From Chlorobiota bacterium (GTDB lineage: Bacteria; Bacteroidota; Bacteroidia; Bacteroidales; F082), in contig JAUXBM010000032.1 in assembly GCA_030619415.1 (NCBI GenBank), forward strand, positions 1 to 10,753: DNA of 10,753 nt, written 5' to 3'. Positions within the stretch are counted from its first letter, which is position 1. The number at the start of each line of letters is the position of its first letter. Below the pieces are notes generated by a model. It was not told the origin of the DNA. It saw only the letters and a program-made list of their open reading frames with translations, and ran no database searches. Both the position numbers and the translations under genes were made by a program. This document shows positions 1-6,495 of this stretch, piece after piece.

Positions 1-294
1 CAGGTTGAAGGTGGGGTCCACATGGGATTGGGATATACGCTCACTGAAGATTTACCAATGAAAGATGGTTATCTCGTCAGTGACAGGATGAGGGACTTGA
101 AAATCCTGAGAGCCCATGAAACGCCTGAGATTGAAGTGAAAACGGTGGAAGTAAAAGATCCGGTAGGACCTTACGGGGCGAAAGGCATCGGGGAAATAGG
201 AACTGTTCCTACGGCTGCTGCAGTTGCCAATGCTTTCTGTGCTTTTGATGGTGTGAAAAGAACCAAACTTCCGTTGAAAAGAAATAAAAAGTAA
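1..294 (+). CDS. Xanthine dehydrogenase-type molybdenum hydroxylase, molybdopterin subunit, C-terminal end (5' partial)
   Basis: Only the last 97 residues are in the window; the frame is open from base 1. The N-terminal stretch QVEGGVHMGLGYTLTED matches the conserved Q-(I/V)-EGG-MGLGYALTE region of the large molybdopterin-binding subunit of the xanthine dehydrogenase/aldehyde oxidoreductase family. Further on, GPYGAKGIGEIGTVPTAAAVANA is the C-terminal active-site segment. Its glutamate, residue 65 of this fragment, aligns with the family's catalytic base (Glu1261 of bovine xanthine oxidase). Enzymes of this family hydroxylate purines such as hypoxanthine and xanthine, or run in the reverse direction, using a molybdenum cofactor in the cytoplasm. 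One base separates its stop from the ssnA start, so the two are surely co-transcribed. The context suggests a purine substrate and possibly the selenium-dependent subfamily, but the fragment is too short to tell XdhA, XdhD and Se-dependent forms apart. Confidence 0.88.
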   Translation, partial: QVEGGVHMGLGYTLTEDLPMKDGYLVSDRMRDLKILRAHETPEIEVKTVEVKDPVGPYGAKGIGEIGTVPTAAAVANAFCAFDGVKRTKLPLKRNKK

Positions 295-295
295 T

Positions 296-1567
296 ATGTC
301 GCTTCTACTTAAAAACACTACTTATATTGATTGGCAAAGTCTCGAATTCATTGAAACAGATATCCTGGTTGAGGAAGGAGAAAAGGGTACAATTCGTTTC
401 GTTGAGCAAACGGAAAGTCTAAATGATGATCCCGCTATTATTGATTGCTCAGGAAAATTTGTCACGAAATCGTTTACTGTAGGGCATCACCATGTTTATT
501 CGGCTTTGGCCAGAGGTATGCCAGCCCCACAAGAAACCCCGAAAAACTTCTACGAAATTTTAAAATACATATGGTGGAACCTTGACAAGGCTCTGGATAA
601 GGATACTATCGAGGCGAGCGCATTAGCCACAGCCATTGCCTGTGCAAAAGCGGGATCGACATTTGTAATTGATCATCATGCTTCGCCAAACTATATCGAC
701 GGATCGCTTGAAATAATTGCAAAGACTTTTGAGAAAGTTGGTGTCAGCCATTTGCTGTGTTATGAAATCACCGACCGGGATGGTTTGGATAAATCGAAAA
801 AGGGGCTCACTGAATCTGAACAGTATTTGCAAAAACACCAGGGATTGGTTGGACTTCATGCTTCTTTCACGGTAAGTGAAGAAATCTTTAAAAATGCAGT
901 TAAGCTGATGGAGAAGTATCACACAGGTATCCATATTCATGTTGCAGAGGATCTTTATGATCAGCAGTTTTGCCAGGACAATTACGGAAAACGAGTCGTT
1001 GAGAGACTCAATGATCATGGCGTTTTGAATTCAACCAAAACAATTCTGGCACATTGCCTTCATATAAATGACACGGAACGCGACCTTATAGCCAATTCCA
1101 AAACCTGGATTGTTGAAAACATGGAAAGCAACCTAAAGAATAAGGTGGGATATTTCAATGGTGAAGGTCTTGGTGAGCGTATTATGCTTGGTACTGACGG
1201 CATGCACAGCGACATGCTTCGAAGCACAAGAGCAGCCTATTTTGTCGGTCAGAAGTTTGACAATATTGATTTTGAATCGGCTTATCAACGATTCAGGAAT
1301 GTTCATCACTACCTTGATTCAAATAATTTTTCAGGAGACGGAGAGAATAACCTGGTCGTACTGGATTATCCTTCTCCAACTCCTGTGACCAAAGAGAATT
1401 TCCACGGACATTTTATTTTTGGATTAACTTCAAATGATGTGCAACATGTTATTTCAAATGGCAAATTGATCGTAAAAGACAAGACCGTCCAAACAATTGA
1501 TGAAAACGAGATACTTGCATTTACCCGGGAACAGGCTGCCAGACTTTGGAAACGGATGAGTCGCTAA
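296..1567 (+). CDS. ssnA: SsnA-type aminohydrolase (amidohydrolase superfamily)
   Basis: This 423-residue protein of the cytosine deaminase/ATZ-TRZ amidohydrolase group closely follows E. coli SsnA in several blocks: YIWWNLDKALD (91-101), VIDHHASPNYIDGSL (124-138), HIHVAEDLYD (213-222) and the SPTP segment (360-363). The metal ligands can be placed: HxH at H64/H66, H213 and H215 with E218, H253, and D301 in GTDGMHSD. Such enzymes remove ammonia from a purine-like or other heterocyclic substrate in the cytoplasm. SsnA genes sit with hydA, ygeW, ygeY and xdh genes in anaerobic purine/urate clusters, and the exact substrate should be treated as unsettled. Two points are odd. The usual PG before the first HxH motif is replaced by TKSFTVG. 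The C-terminal sandwich lacks the usual G-x-LExGYxADL segment, leaving a short SGDGENNLVVLDY and a protein slightly smaller than the roughly 440-residue norm. The ATG lies one base after the upstream stop, so translational coupling is likely. Confidence 0.9.
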   Translation: MSLLLKNTTYIDWQSLEFIETDILVEEGEKGTIRFVEQTESLNDDPAIIDCSGKFVTKSFTVGHHHVYSALARGMPAPQETPKNFYEILKYIWWNLDKALDKDTIEASALATAIACAKAGSTFVIDHHASPNYIDGSLEIIAKTFEKVGVSHLLCYEITDRDGLDKSKKGLTESEQYLQKHQGLVGLHASFTVSEEIFKNAVKLMEKYHTGIHIHVAEDLYDQQFCQDNYGKRVVERLNDHGVLNSTKTILAHCLHINDTERDLIANSKTWIVENMESNLKNKVGYFNGEGLGERIMLGTDGMHSDMLRSTRAAYFVGQKFDNIDFESAYQRFRNVHHYLDSNNFSGDGENNLVVLDYPSPTPVTKENFHGHFIFGLTSNDVQHVISNGKLIVKDKTVQTIDENEILAFTREQAARLWKRMSR

Positions 1568-1606
1568 TTGCATTCTTCATATTATTAATCAACAAAAACT
1601 ACTTGA

Positions 1607-2233
1607 ATGGAAATAAATATTTTAGAGATTATAGGTTATTCAGCATCGGTAATCATTGCGCTGTCGATGACGATGAGTTCGATCGTAAAATTCAGATGGA
1701 TAAACCTTGTTGGCGCCTCAACCTTTGCAACTTATGGTTTATTGATTGGCGCTACTCCGGTGGCAGTTTTAAACGGATTTATCATTGCAGTTGACATATT
1801 TTATCTTGCCAGGATCTATTCAAAGAAAGAACTCTTTGAAACTTTGGAAATCAGGGGCGACAATAAATACCTGCTTCGGTTCCTTGAGTTTCACAACAAA
1901 GACATCCAGGCATTCTTCCCGGGGTTTAACTACAAACCTGAAATCAATTCAATCAGTTTTTTCGTATTAAGAAATATGAACGTGGCTGGGATCTTTTTAG
2001 CGCACAAAGACCAGAAGGGCGACCTCAGGGTTGGTCTTGATTACAGCACACCAGAATACAGGGATTATAAAAATGGCCGGTTCATTTATCGCAGTCTGAA
2101 AAAGGAATTTATCAAAGGAGGCTTCAAACAAATTGTAGCACCGGGTCTGACAAAAAAACACGCAAAATACCTGAAGCGATTTGGATTCGTGGAGGATGAT
2201 AAAGATGTATTCGTTAAATCACTTGTTGATTAA
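1607..2233 (+). CDS. YgjV-like membrane domain fused to a GNAT-like C-terminal domain, function unknown
   Basis: This 208-residue protein has two visible parts. Residues 5-70 are hydrophobic and form about three membrane segments (roughly 5-23, 32-48 and 51-70) with a WINLVGASTFATYGLLIGATPVAVLNGF-type pattern, shown here as residues 31-58. That pattern resembles the small YgjV family, which has a PQ-loop-like look. Residues 85-208 are soluble. They end in KKHAKYLKRFGFVEDD (183-198), a pattern common at the end of GNAT N-acyltransferase folds (aromatic-x(4-5)-GF), after a beta-rich stretch SISFFVLRNMNVAGIFL (115-131). The gene starts 39 bases after ssnA and ends 14 bases before hydA, so it is part of the catabolic operon. 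Membrane location together with an acyltransferase-like domain could suggest transport, sensing or acyl modification linked to the purine pathway, but that is inference. The fold assignments are by eye, and the GNAT call is weaker than the membrane call. Confidence 0.75.
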   Translation: MEINILEIIGYSASVIIALSMTMSSIVKFRWINLVGASTFATYGLLIGATPVAVLNGFIIAVDIFYLARIYSKKELFETLEIRGDNKYLLRFLEFHNKDIQAFFPGFNYKPEINSISFFVLRNMNVAGIFLAHKDQKGDLRVGLDYSTPEYRDYKNGRFIYRSLKKEFIKGGFKQIVAPGLTKKHAKYLKRFGFVEDDKDVFVKSLVD

Positions 2234-2247
2234 AAACAACGGCGAAA

Positions 2248-3615
2248 ATGAATATCCTTCTCAAAAACGGAATTATTGTAACCGCCGAAAAGAGTTTTCA
2301 GTCAGACATACTGATATCAGGAGATAAAATTTCTGAGATCAGCAAATCAATTTCCAATACTTATGAGGATATTGAGATTATTGATGTCCGGGGGGCCTAT
2401 ATTTTTCCTGGAGGAATTGATCCCCACGTCCACATGCACCTCCCCTCACCTGCCGGATATTCTGCTGACGATTTTTATACCGGCAGTAAAGCTGCGTTAA
2501 TCGGAGGAACTACCACAATTATTGATTTTGTGACTCCGCAGAAAGGACAAGCCCTCATTGATGCTATCACACAAAGAAAAGAGGAAGCAAAATCAAGTTT
2601 GATTGACTATTCATTTCATGTCAGCCCGGTTGAATGGCGCAAATCACTGGCTAATGAAATCAAAGCCTGCATTGCTGAAGGCATCACTTCCTTTAAAATT
2701 TATATGGCTTATTTAGATACGATCGGGTTGCAGGAGGGTGATTTACTGAGAGTTATGAAAGCTGTAGGTGATTCGGGAGGAATGGTTACCATTCATTGCG
2801 AACTTGGGAAAGAGGTTGACAGACTGAGAAAAGAATTCATAGATAATGGCCGGACTTCTCCCAAATATCATCCGCTATCCCGACCCAATTATGTTGAATC
2901 GGAAGCGGTTAAAAAAGCCATTAATATTGCGAAAGAGGCTGATTGCTCGATTTACATTGTTCATGTTTCTGCGAAAGAATCGTTAAAACACATTCGAAAA
3001 GCGCAAAGTAAGGGTCAGAAAGTTTTTGCAGAAACCTGTCCGCAATATTTATTACTTGACGATTCAAAATACATTGGCGGATTTAATGAAACTGCGCCGT
3101 TTGTGTTGAGCCCCCCTTTGAGGAAAAATGAGGATAATGAGGCTTTGTGGCAGGCATTGGCGGATGGGACAATTCAAACGGTTGGGACAGACCATTGCCC
3201 CTTCACAATTGATCAAAAAAAGTTGGGAGTCAATGATTTCACCAAAATTCCAAACGGAGCAGGAGGAGTGGAACATCGATTGGCGTTAATTTACACTTAT
3301 GGTGTCCTGACCGGCCGTATCAATATCAACCGCTACGTTGATCTTGTTTCGACGGAACCTGCCAAGATATTTGGACTCTATCCCCAAAAAGGAGCTATTC
3401 AGGTTGGTTCGGATGCTGATTTGGTTGTTTGGAACCCTGGAAAGGAAAATATTATCTCTGCTCAAACCCATCATCAAAATTGTGATTGCAATATTTATGA
3501 GGGTTTTAAAACGAGAGGAGCAGCAGAATATGTGATTGTTGGCGGAAAATTGGCAATTGAAAATGGTGAATTAATTAATTCGGAAAAACGAGGAAAGTTC
3601 TTAAAACGACCGTAA
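2248..3615 (+). CDS. hydA: Dihydropyrimidinase / D-hydantoinase (HydA)
   Basis: This 455-residue cyclic amidohydrolase has the normal family length. All residues of the binuclear zinc site are in place: H60 and H62 in GGIDPHVHMHLP, the lysine to be carboxylated at K150 in SFKIYMAY, H183 in TIHCE, H239 in IVHVSA and D315 in GTDHCPF. The substrate-amide contacts Y155, S288 (SPPLR) and N336 (IPNGAGG) also match the usual hydantoinase positions. The enzyme opens cyclic ureides such as dihydropyrimidines, hydantoins or related intermediates in the cytoplasm. In E. coli, HydA belongs to the ygeW-ssnA locus. Here it is the last gene of the plus-strand operon, and its natural substrate is probably a ring-opened purine intermediate, which is inference from the neighbours. 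Its TAA stop lies inside the left end of a palindromic repeat, so the final residue or two may have been set by insertion of that element. Confidence 0.93.
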   Translation: MNILLKNGIIVTAEKSFQSDILISGDKISEISKSISNTYEDIEIIDVRGAYIFPGGIDPHVHMHLPSPAGYSADDFYTGSKAALIGGTTTIIDFVTPQKGQALIDAITQRKEEAKSSLIDYSFHVSPVEWRKSLANEIKACIAEGITSFKIYMAYLDTIGLQEGDLLRVMKAVGDSGGMVTIHCELGKEVDRLRKEFIDNGRTSPKYHPLSRPNYVESEAVKKAINIAKEADCSIYIVHVSAKESLKHIRKAQSKGQKVFAETCPQYLLLDDSKYIGGFNETAPFVLSPPLRKNEDNEALWQALADGTIQTVGTDHCPFTIDQKKLGVNDFTKIPNGAGGVEHRLALIYTYGVLTGRININRYVDLVSTEPAKIFGLYPQKGAIQVGSDADLVVWNPGKENIISAQTHHQNCDCNIYEGFKTRGAAEYVIVGGKLAIENGELINSEKRGKFLKRP

Positions 3616-3659
3616 CGGCGGATTTATCCGCCGAAGCTGGCGACTGAAGTCGCCGTTAC
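3612..3659. repeat. 48-bp REP-like palindromic element joining two convergent genes
   Basis: The element has perfect 9-bp inverted ends, GTAACGGCG (3612-3620) and CGCCGTTAC (3651-3659). Inside are two hairpins: GGCGGA-TTTA-TCCGCC (3617-3632, extendable by one pair at the base and one in the loop) and GGCGAC-TGAA-GTCGCC (3639-3654). With the outer GTAAC/GTTAC pairs this folds as a three-way junction; alternatively the full 9-bp ends pair. Paired GC hairpins of this kind resemble the REP/BIME sequences mobilised by REP-associated tyrosine (IS200-like) transposases. No transposase gene is in the window. Its left end contains the TAA stop of hydA (3613-3615) and its right end the TAA stop of ygeW on the other strand (3656-3658). 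It probably protects or ends both converging transcripts, although no T-tract follows the hairpins, so it is not a classical intrinsic terminator. Confidence 0.8.
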
Positions 3660-4849
3660 AAAATGCGCGAATGATTCTTTTCAATAATCTTTTTCAAAAC
3701 CTGATCAGGCTTCTCAAACTTATTCGTAAACATTATCGCAGCAATGATATATGGCTTGTAACCGGCTTCATTGTAAGTAAGCAACCTGTATTTTTCAAAA
3801 ACTCCGGCACTGACCTCGCCAAGTTTGCATGACACTCCCGAAATATCAGCAGGAAGGCAATGCATATACAAAGCAATGCCATCCTTTGTCAAATTCATTT
3901 TTTGCATATCATATTCCCAATTCTTGTGCTTTGCATTCTGGGCCAGACATGTTTTCTCCAGGTTTAATAAACCATCTTTGTCTCCCTGCTTCAGCAATTC
4001 AGTCCTTTGCTGCATGATGTGAAACGGCGCCCAGCTTTTTGGATAAACAATATCAGCATCCTTCACGGCATCACTCATCGAGTTATTTATGTTGAAGGTT
4101 CCACCACTTTCTCTCGAATTGGTTTTGGCAACTTTAACTATCTCCGGAATCAGTTCGTATCCTTCCGGATAGGCAAGCTCGATGTTCATCCCATATCTCG
4201 ACATCAAGGCAATAATTCCCTGAGGTACCGATAAAGGTTTTCCGTAGCTGGGTGAGTAGGCCCAACTCATCACCATCTTTTTTCCTCTTAATTCATCCAG
4301 CGATCCGAAATGTTGCTGCAAATGAAGCAAATCTGCCAGGGATTGTGTTGGATGATCCATGTCGCATTGCAAGTTCACAATTCCCGGCCGGGATGGGAGA
4401 ACTCCATTTTGAAAACCTTCATCAAGTGCATCAGCGACCTCCCGCATATATTTATTCCCTTCACCCAAATACATATCATCCCTGATGCCAATTGTTTCGG
4501 TGAGAAAAGAAATCATATTCGCTGTCTCCCTGACCGTTTCCCCATGCGAAATCTGTGATTTTTCTTCATCCATATCCTGAACGGTCAAACCCAATAAATT
4601 AGCCGCTGATGCATACGAAAACCTTGTTCGGGTTGATTTATCCCTGAAAATGGATACCGCCAATCCGGAATCGAAAACCCTGGGAGAAATATTCTGTTCC
4701 CTCAATTGCTTCAAAATAATCGCTATTTCGAGGATTAGTTTCAGCTCTCGATCACTTTTTTCCCAGGTAAGCAGAAAATCCTTTTGGAACAGGCTATTCT
4801 TAATCTGTTCTAACTCATTTATATTTTCTAGTAATTTCATTTCCTTCAT
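3656..4849 (-). CDS. ygeW: YgeW carbamoyltransferase family protein (knotted aspartate/ornithine carbamoyltransferase paralogue)
   Basis: This 397-residue protein is nearly the same length as E. coli YgeW and similar to it throughout. The carbamoyl-phosphate site is complete: STRTR (72-76) in FRDKSTRTRFSYASA, HPTQ (166-169) in DHPTQSLADL and HCLP (330-333) in MHCLPADISGVSC. The long WAYSPSYGKPLSVPQG block (197-211) and YPKSWAP (269-275) are specific to the YgeW branch rather than to ordinary ornithine or aspartate carbamoyltransferases. In this branch the partner substrate is not firmly established. In the purine cluster it probably runs in the catabolic direction, cleaving a carbamoylated product to carbamoyl phosphate from which ATP can be made; that is inference. 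It lies 58 bases downstream of ygeY and is the second gene of that operon. The first ATG was chosen because it gives the E. coli spacing to KDFLLTWE; a second ATG occurs three codons later. The stop is supplied by the end of the REP-like element. Confidence 0.93.
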   Translation of the reverse strand: MKEMKLLENINELEQIKNSLFQKDFLLTWEKSDRELKLILEIAIILKQLREQNISPRVFDSGLAVSIFRDKSTRTRFSYASAANLLGLTVQDMDEEKSQISHGETVRETANMISFLTETIGIRDDMYLGEGNKYMREVADALDEGFQNGVLPSRPGIVNLQCDMDHPTQSLADLLHLQQHFGSLDELRGKKMVMSWAYSPSYGKPLSVPQGIIALMSRYGMNIELAYPEGYELIPEIVKVAKTNSRESGGTFNINNSMSDAVKDADIVYPKSWAPFHIMQQRTELLKQGDKDGLLNLEKTCLAQNAKHKNWEYDMQKMNLTKDGIALYMHCLPADISGVSCKLGEVSAGVFEKYRLLTYNEAGYKPYIIAAIMFTNKFEKPDQVLKKIIEKNHSRIL

Positions 4850-4864
4850 CTAAATGGCTCAAAA

Positions 4865-4920
4865 CTTGAGACTCGAGACCTGAGACCCGAAACCCGAGAC
4901 TCAAAACTCAGAACTCAACC
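4865..4920. repeat. Degenerate 7-bp tandem repeat, about eight units, between ygeY and ygeW
   Basis: From 4865 the plus strand reads as consecutive heptamers CTTGAGA, CTCGAGA, CCTGAGA, CCCGAAA, CCCGAGA, CTCAAAA, CTCAGAA and CTCAACC. The consensus is C-Y-Y-R-A-R-A, with only transitions within units apart from the last unit, where CC replaces the final RA. On the transcribed minus strand it alternates gagt/cggg/ttt/ctc words. The array fills most of the 58-bp gap and its last two units run into the ygeY coding end, so the TGA stop of ygeY (4908-4910) lies inside a unit. No role can be assigned. It could be a slippage-prone spacer, a binding array or an untranslated-RNA element. Confidence 0.75.
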
Positions 4921-6095
4921 GCAAACCCTGCATAAAACGCCGAAGCAATCACAAGGTCACCAATAGGTACTTTCTCATTTGGTGCATGTGCCAGCACTTC
5001 GTTTCCCGGACCAAACCCGATGGTGGGGATTCCGTAGATCCCATTGATGGTTACACAATTTGTTGAAAATGTCCATTTCCCAATTGCCGGTTCTTTTCCA
5101 AAAAGTTTTTTAAAAGTATTTTTTCCTGCCTGAACGCTTACATGATCTTCGGGCAATTTCCATGTAGGGTAATATTTCTCCATCCCATATTCCAGACCTG
5201 TATATGCTCTTTCATTGTAGTCAAGTACCTCAACTTTGGTATCCATCCCCTTTACCAGTTCTTCAATCTCTGCTACAGCAGATTCCTTTGTTTCACCCCA
5301 GGTCAACCGGCGATCGAGGTGAATGCAGGCAAAGTCGGAAACGGCACAAAGTGACGGGCTATCAGAAACTATCTCCGTAACCGTTATACTTCCTTTTCCA
5401 AGAAATTCATCATTAGGCAGTCTTTCATTCAGTTTTTCAATTTCGAGCGCTGCCCGTGAAGCCATATAAATGGCATTTTTTCCACGCTCAGGCGCGGAGC
5501 CATGCGAAGAAACCCCATAAAAACTAAGCTGCATTTCCATCCGGCCACGATGACCTCTGTAAATTCCAAGGTTGGTAGGTTCGGTGCTGATGACCAGGTC
5601 CGGTTTGATTTTTTCTTCTTCGATCAGGTACTTCCAGCAAAGTCCGTCGCAATCTTCCTCCATCACGCTTCCAATAAAATAGATGGTCAGGTCTTTATCA
5701 AAACCCATTTCCTTCAAAATTCTTCCTGAAGTAACGAATGAAGCCGGTCCTCCTTTTTGGTCAACCGTGCCGCGGCCATGTACAAACCCATCTTTTATTT
5801 CTCCTCCTAACGGATCAAAATTCCATTGTTCCAGGCTTCCCAGATCCACCGTATCCATATGTCCGTCAATGGCTAAAATGCGCTTACCTTTTCCAATTCG
5901 CCCAATTACATTGCCCAACCCATCAATCCTGACTTTATCAAAACCGGCATCTTCCATTTGTTTTTTCAGAACAAGTTGCACTTCTCCTTCTTCACAACTC
6001 AGCGATTTAATCTTAACTAAATCCGATAGGTTTTGTGCAGTGTAATCACGGTACTTTTCAGCAGATGTTTTTATGCTTTTAAAAAGGTTATCCAT
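4908..6095 (-). CDS. ygeY: YgeY family M20 metallohydrolase, selenium-metabolism-linked group
   Basis: With the ATG at 6095 this is a 395-residue M20 (ArgE/DapE/CPG2-like) hydrolase that matches E. coli YgeY across its length. Numbered from that ATG, the di-zinc site is visible: H79 and catalytic D81 in DGHMDTV, bridging D112 in GRGTVDQKGG, E146/E147 in VMEEDCDGLCW, E172 in STEPT and H370 in LAHAPNEK. The dimerisation-domain block GVSSHGSAPERGKNAIY and LDRRLTWGE are also family hallmarks. The enzyme should hydrolyse an amide or ureido bond in a small amino-acid-like product of purine ring opening; the exact substrate is inferred from context. It is the first gene of a minus-strand pair with ygeW. 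An in-frame GTG at 6113 would add six residues. It was not chosen because a likely -7 promoter box begins at that position and the ATG matches the E. coli N-terminal spacing. Confidence 0.92.
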   Translation of the reverse strand: MDNLFKSIKTSAEKYRDYTAQNLSDLVKIKSLSCEEGEVQLVLKKQMEDAGFDKVRIDGLGNVIGRIGKGKRILAIDGHMDTVDLGSLEQWNFDPLGGEIKDGFVHGRGTVDQKGGPASFVTSGRILKEMGFDKDLTIYFIGSVMEEDCDGLCWKYLIEEEKIKPDLVISTEPTNLGIYRGHRGRMEMQLSFYGVSSHGSAPERGKNAIYMASRAALEIEKLNERLPNDEFLGKGSITVTEIVSDSPSLCAVSDFACIHLDRRLTWGETKESAVAEIEELVKGMDTKVEVLDYNERAYTGLEYGMEKYYPTWKLPEDHVSVQAGKNTFKKLFGKEPAIGKWTFSTNCVTINGIYGIPTIGFGPGNEVLAHAPNEKVPIGDLVIASAFYAGFAVEF

Positions 6096-6112
6096 AACTT
6101 TTCGTTCAATCA

Positions 6113-6145
6113 CAAAGTTATGATTCTAAATGTTTTGTTATACAA
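6113..6145 (-). promoter_or_regulatory. Possible Bacteroidota promoter for ygeY-ygeW
   Basis: On the minus strand TAACTTTG (6113-6120 of the plus strand) matches the Bacteroidota -7 consensus TAnnTTTG. A TTG (plus-strand CAA, 6143-6145) lies 22 bases upstream, a little further than the usual spacing of about 19-21. Transcription would begin near 6107 and leave a leader of about 12 bases before the ATG at 6095. The spacing makes this a tentative call. Confidence 0.4.
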
Positions 6146-6207
6146 TGCGATGGTATTTATATAGATTCCAAATGATTGCTAACTACCATAGATATTGATA
6201 TTTGCAT

Positions 6208-6226
6208 CTGTTTTATCGTAAAACAG
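6208..6226. promoter_or_regulatory. Perfect 19-bp palindrome, possible operator upstream of ygeY
   Basis: CTGTTTTA and TAAAACAG (8 bp each, perfect inverted repeat) flank the centre TCG. It lies about 113 bases upstream of the ygeY ATG and 61 bases after the stop of the XRE regulator. It could be a dimeric regulator site or a weak hairpin in the 3' end of the regulator mRNA. No U-tract follows on the minus strand, which argues against a strong terminator. The half-site CTGTTTTA recurs at 7223-7230. Confidence 0.5.
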
Positions 6227-6235
6227 TTGCTGAAG

Positions 6236-6252
6236 ACACCAACCGGTGGTGT
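6236..6252. promoter_or_regulatory. 6-bp stem hairpin or inverted repeat after the XRE gene
   Basis: ACACCA (6236-6241) and TGGTGT (6247-6252) form a perfect stem around ACCGG. The word GACACCAA at 6235-6242 is repeated directly at 6266-6273, 31 bases away. On the minus strand the hairpin begins about 35 bases after the XRE stop, so it may form in the 3' end of that mRNA. No T-run follows it directly. Its role, as RNA stem or protein site, is unknown. Confidence 0.35.
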
Positions 6253-6286
6253 TGAGTTTGGCGGGGACACCAATCAAGGGTGAAAA

Positions 6287-6493
6287 TTAATCGGGAGCGA
6301 ATTCCAAAATATCAGCCGGTTGACAATCCAACACCTTACACAGTGATTCGAGTGTAGAGAAACGAATGGCTTTTGCTTTTCCTTTTTTTAGTATGGAGAG
6401 ATTGGCCATCGTTATTCCAACCTTGTTCGAAAGTTCGGTCAGGCTCATTTTCCGCCTGGCCAGCATCACATCAAGATTTACAACTATAGCCAT
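6287..6493 (-). CDS. Small XRE/Cro-CI family helix-turn-helix regulator (YozG-type)
   Basis: This 68-residue protein consists almost entirely of one five-helix HTH_3/XRE DNA-binding domain. Helices 2-3 lie at about 18-37 (SLTELSNKVGITMANLSILKKGKAK) and are followed by the characteristic RFSTLESLCKVLDCQPADILEF (44-65), typical of the short YozG-like regulators. It would bind DNA as a dimer in the cytoplasm. It starts two bases after the stop of the DUF2975 membrane-protein gene, an arrangement seen repeatedly for this pair in Firmicutes and Bacteroidota, so the two probably act together, for example with the membrane partner modulating the regulator. Targets are unknown; autoregulation is the usual expectation. 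The short palindromes on both sides of the pair are candidate sites. Confidence 0.9.
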   Translation of the reverse strand: MAIVVNLDVMLARRKMSLTELSNKVGITMANLSILKKGKAKAIRFSTLESLCKVLDCQPADILEFAPD

Positions 6494-6495
6494 AA

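Noticed and set aside
4865..4920. Heptamer array as a CRISPR fragment
   Set aside because: The units are 7 bp, contiguous and without spacers, so it cannot be a CRISPR array.
5683..6045. 120-codon open frame on the plus strand opposite ygeY
   Set aside because: It lies wholly antisense to a strongly conserved gene, has a low-complexity proline/serine-rich translation and no recognisable domain or start signal.
4908..6113. Selenoprotein status for the selenium-linked families (YgeY, SsnA, YgeW)
   Set aside because: The reading frames contain no internal TGA. The selenium link of these families is by co-occurrence with selenium-dependent enzymes, not by their own selenocysteine.
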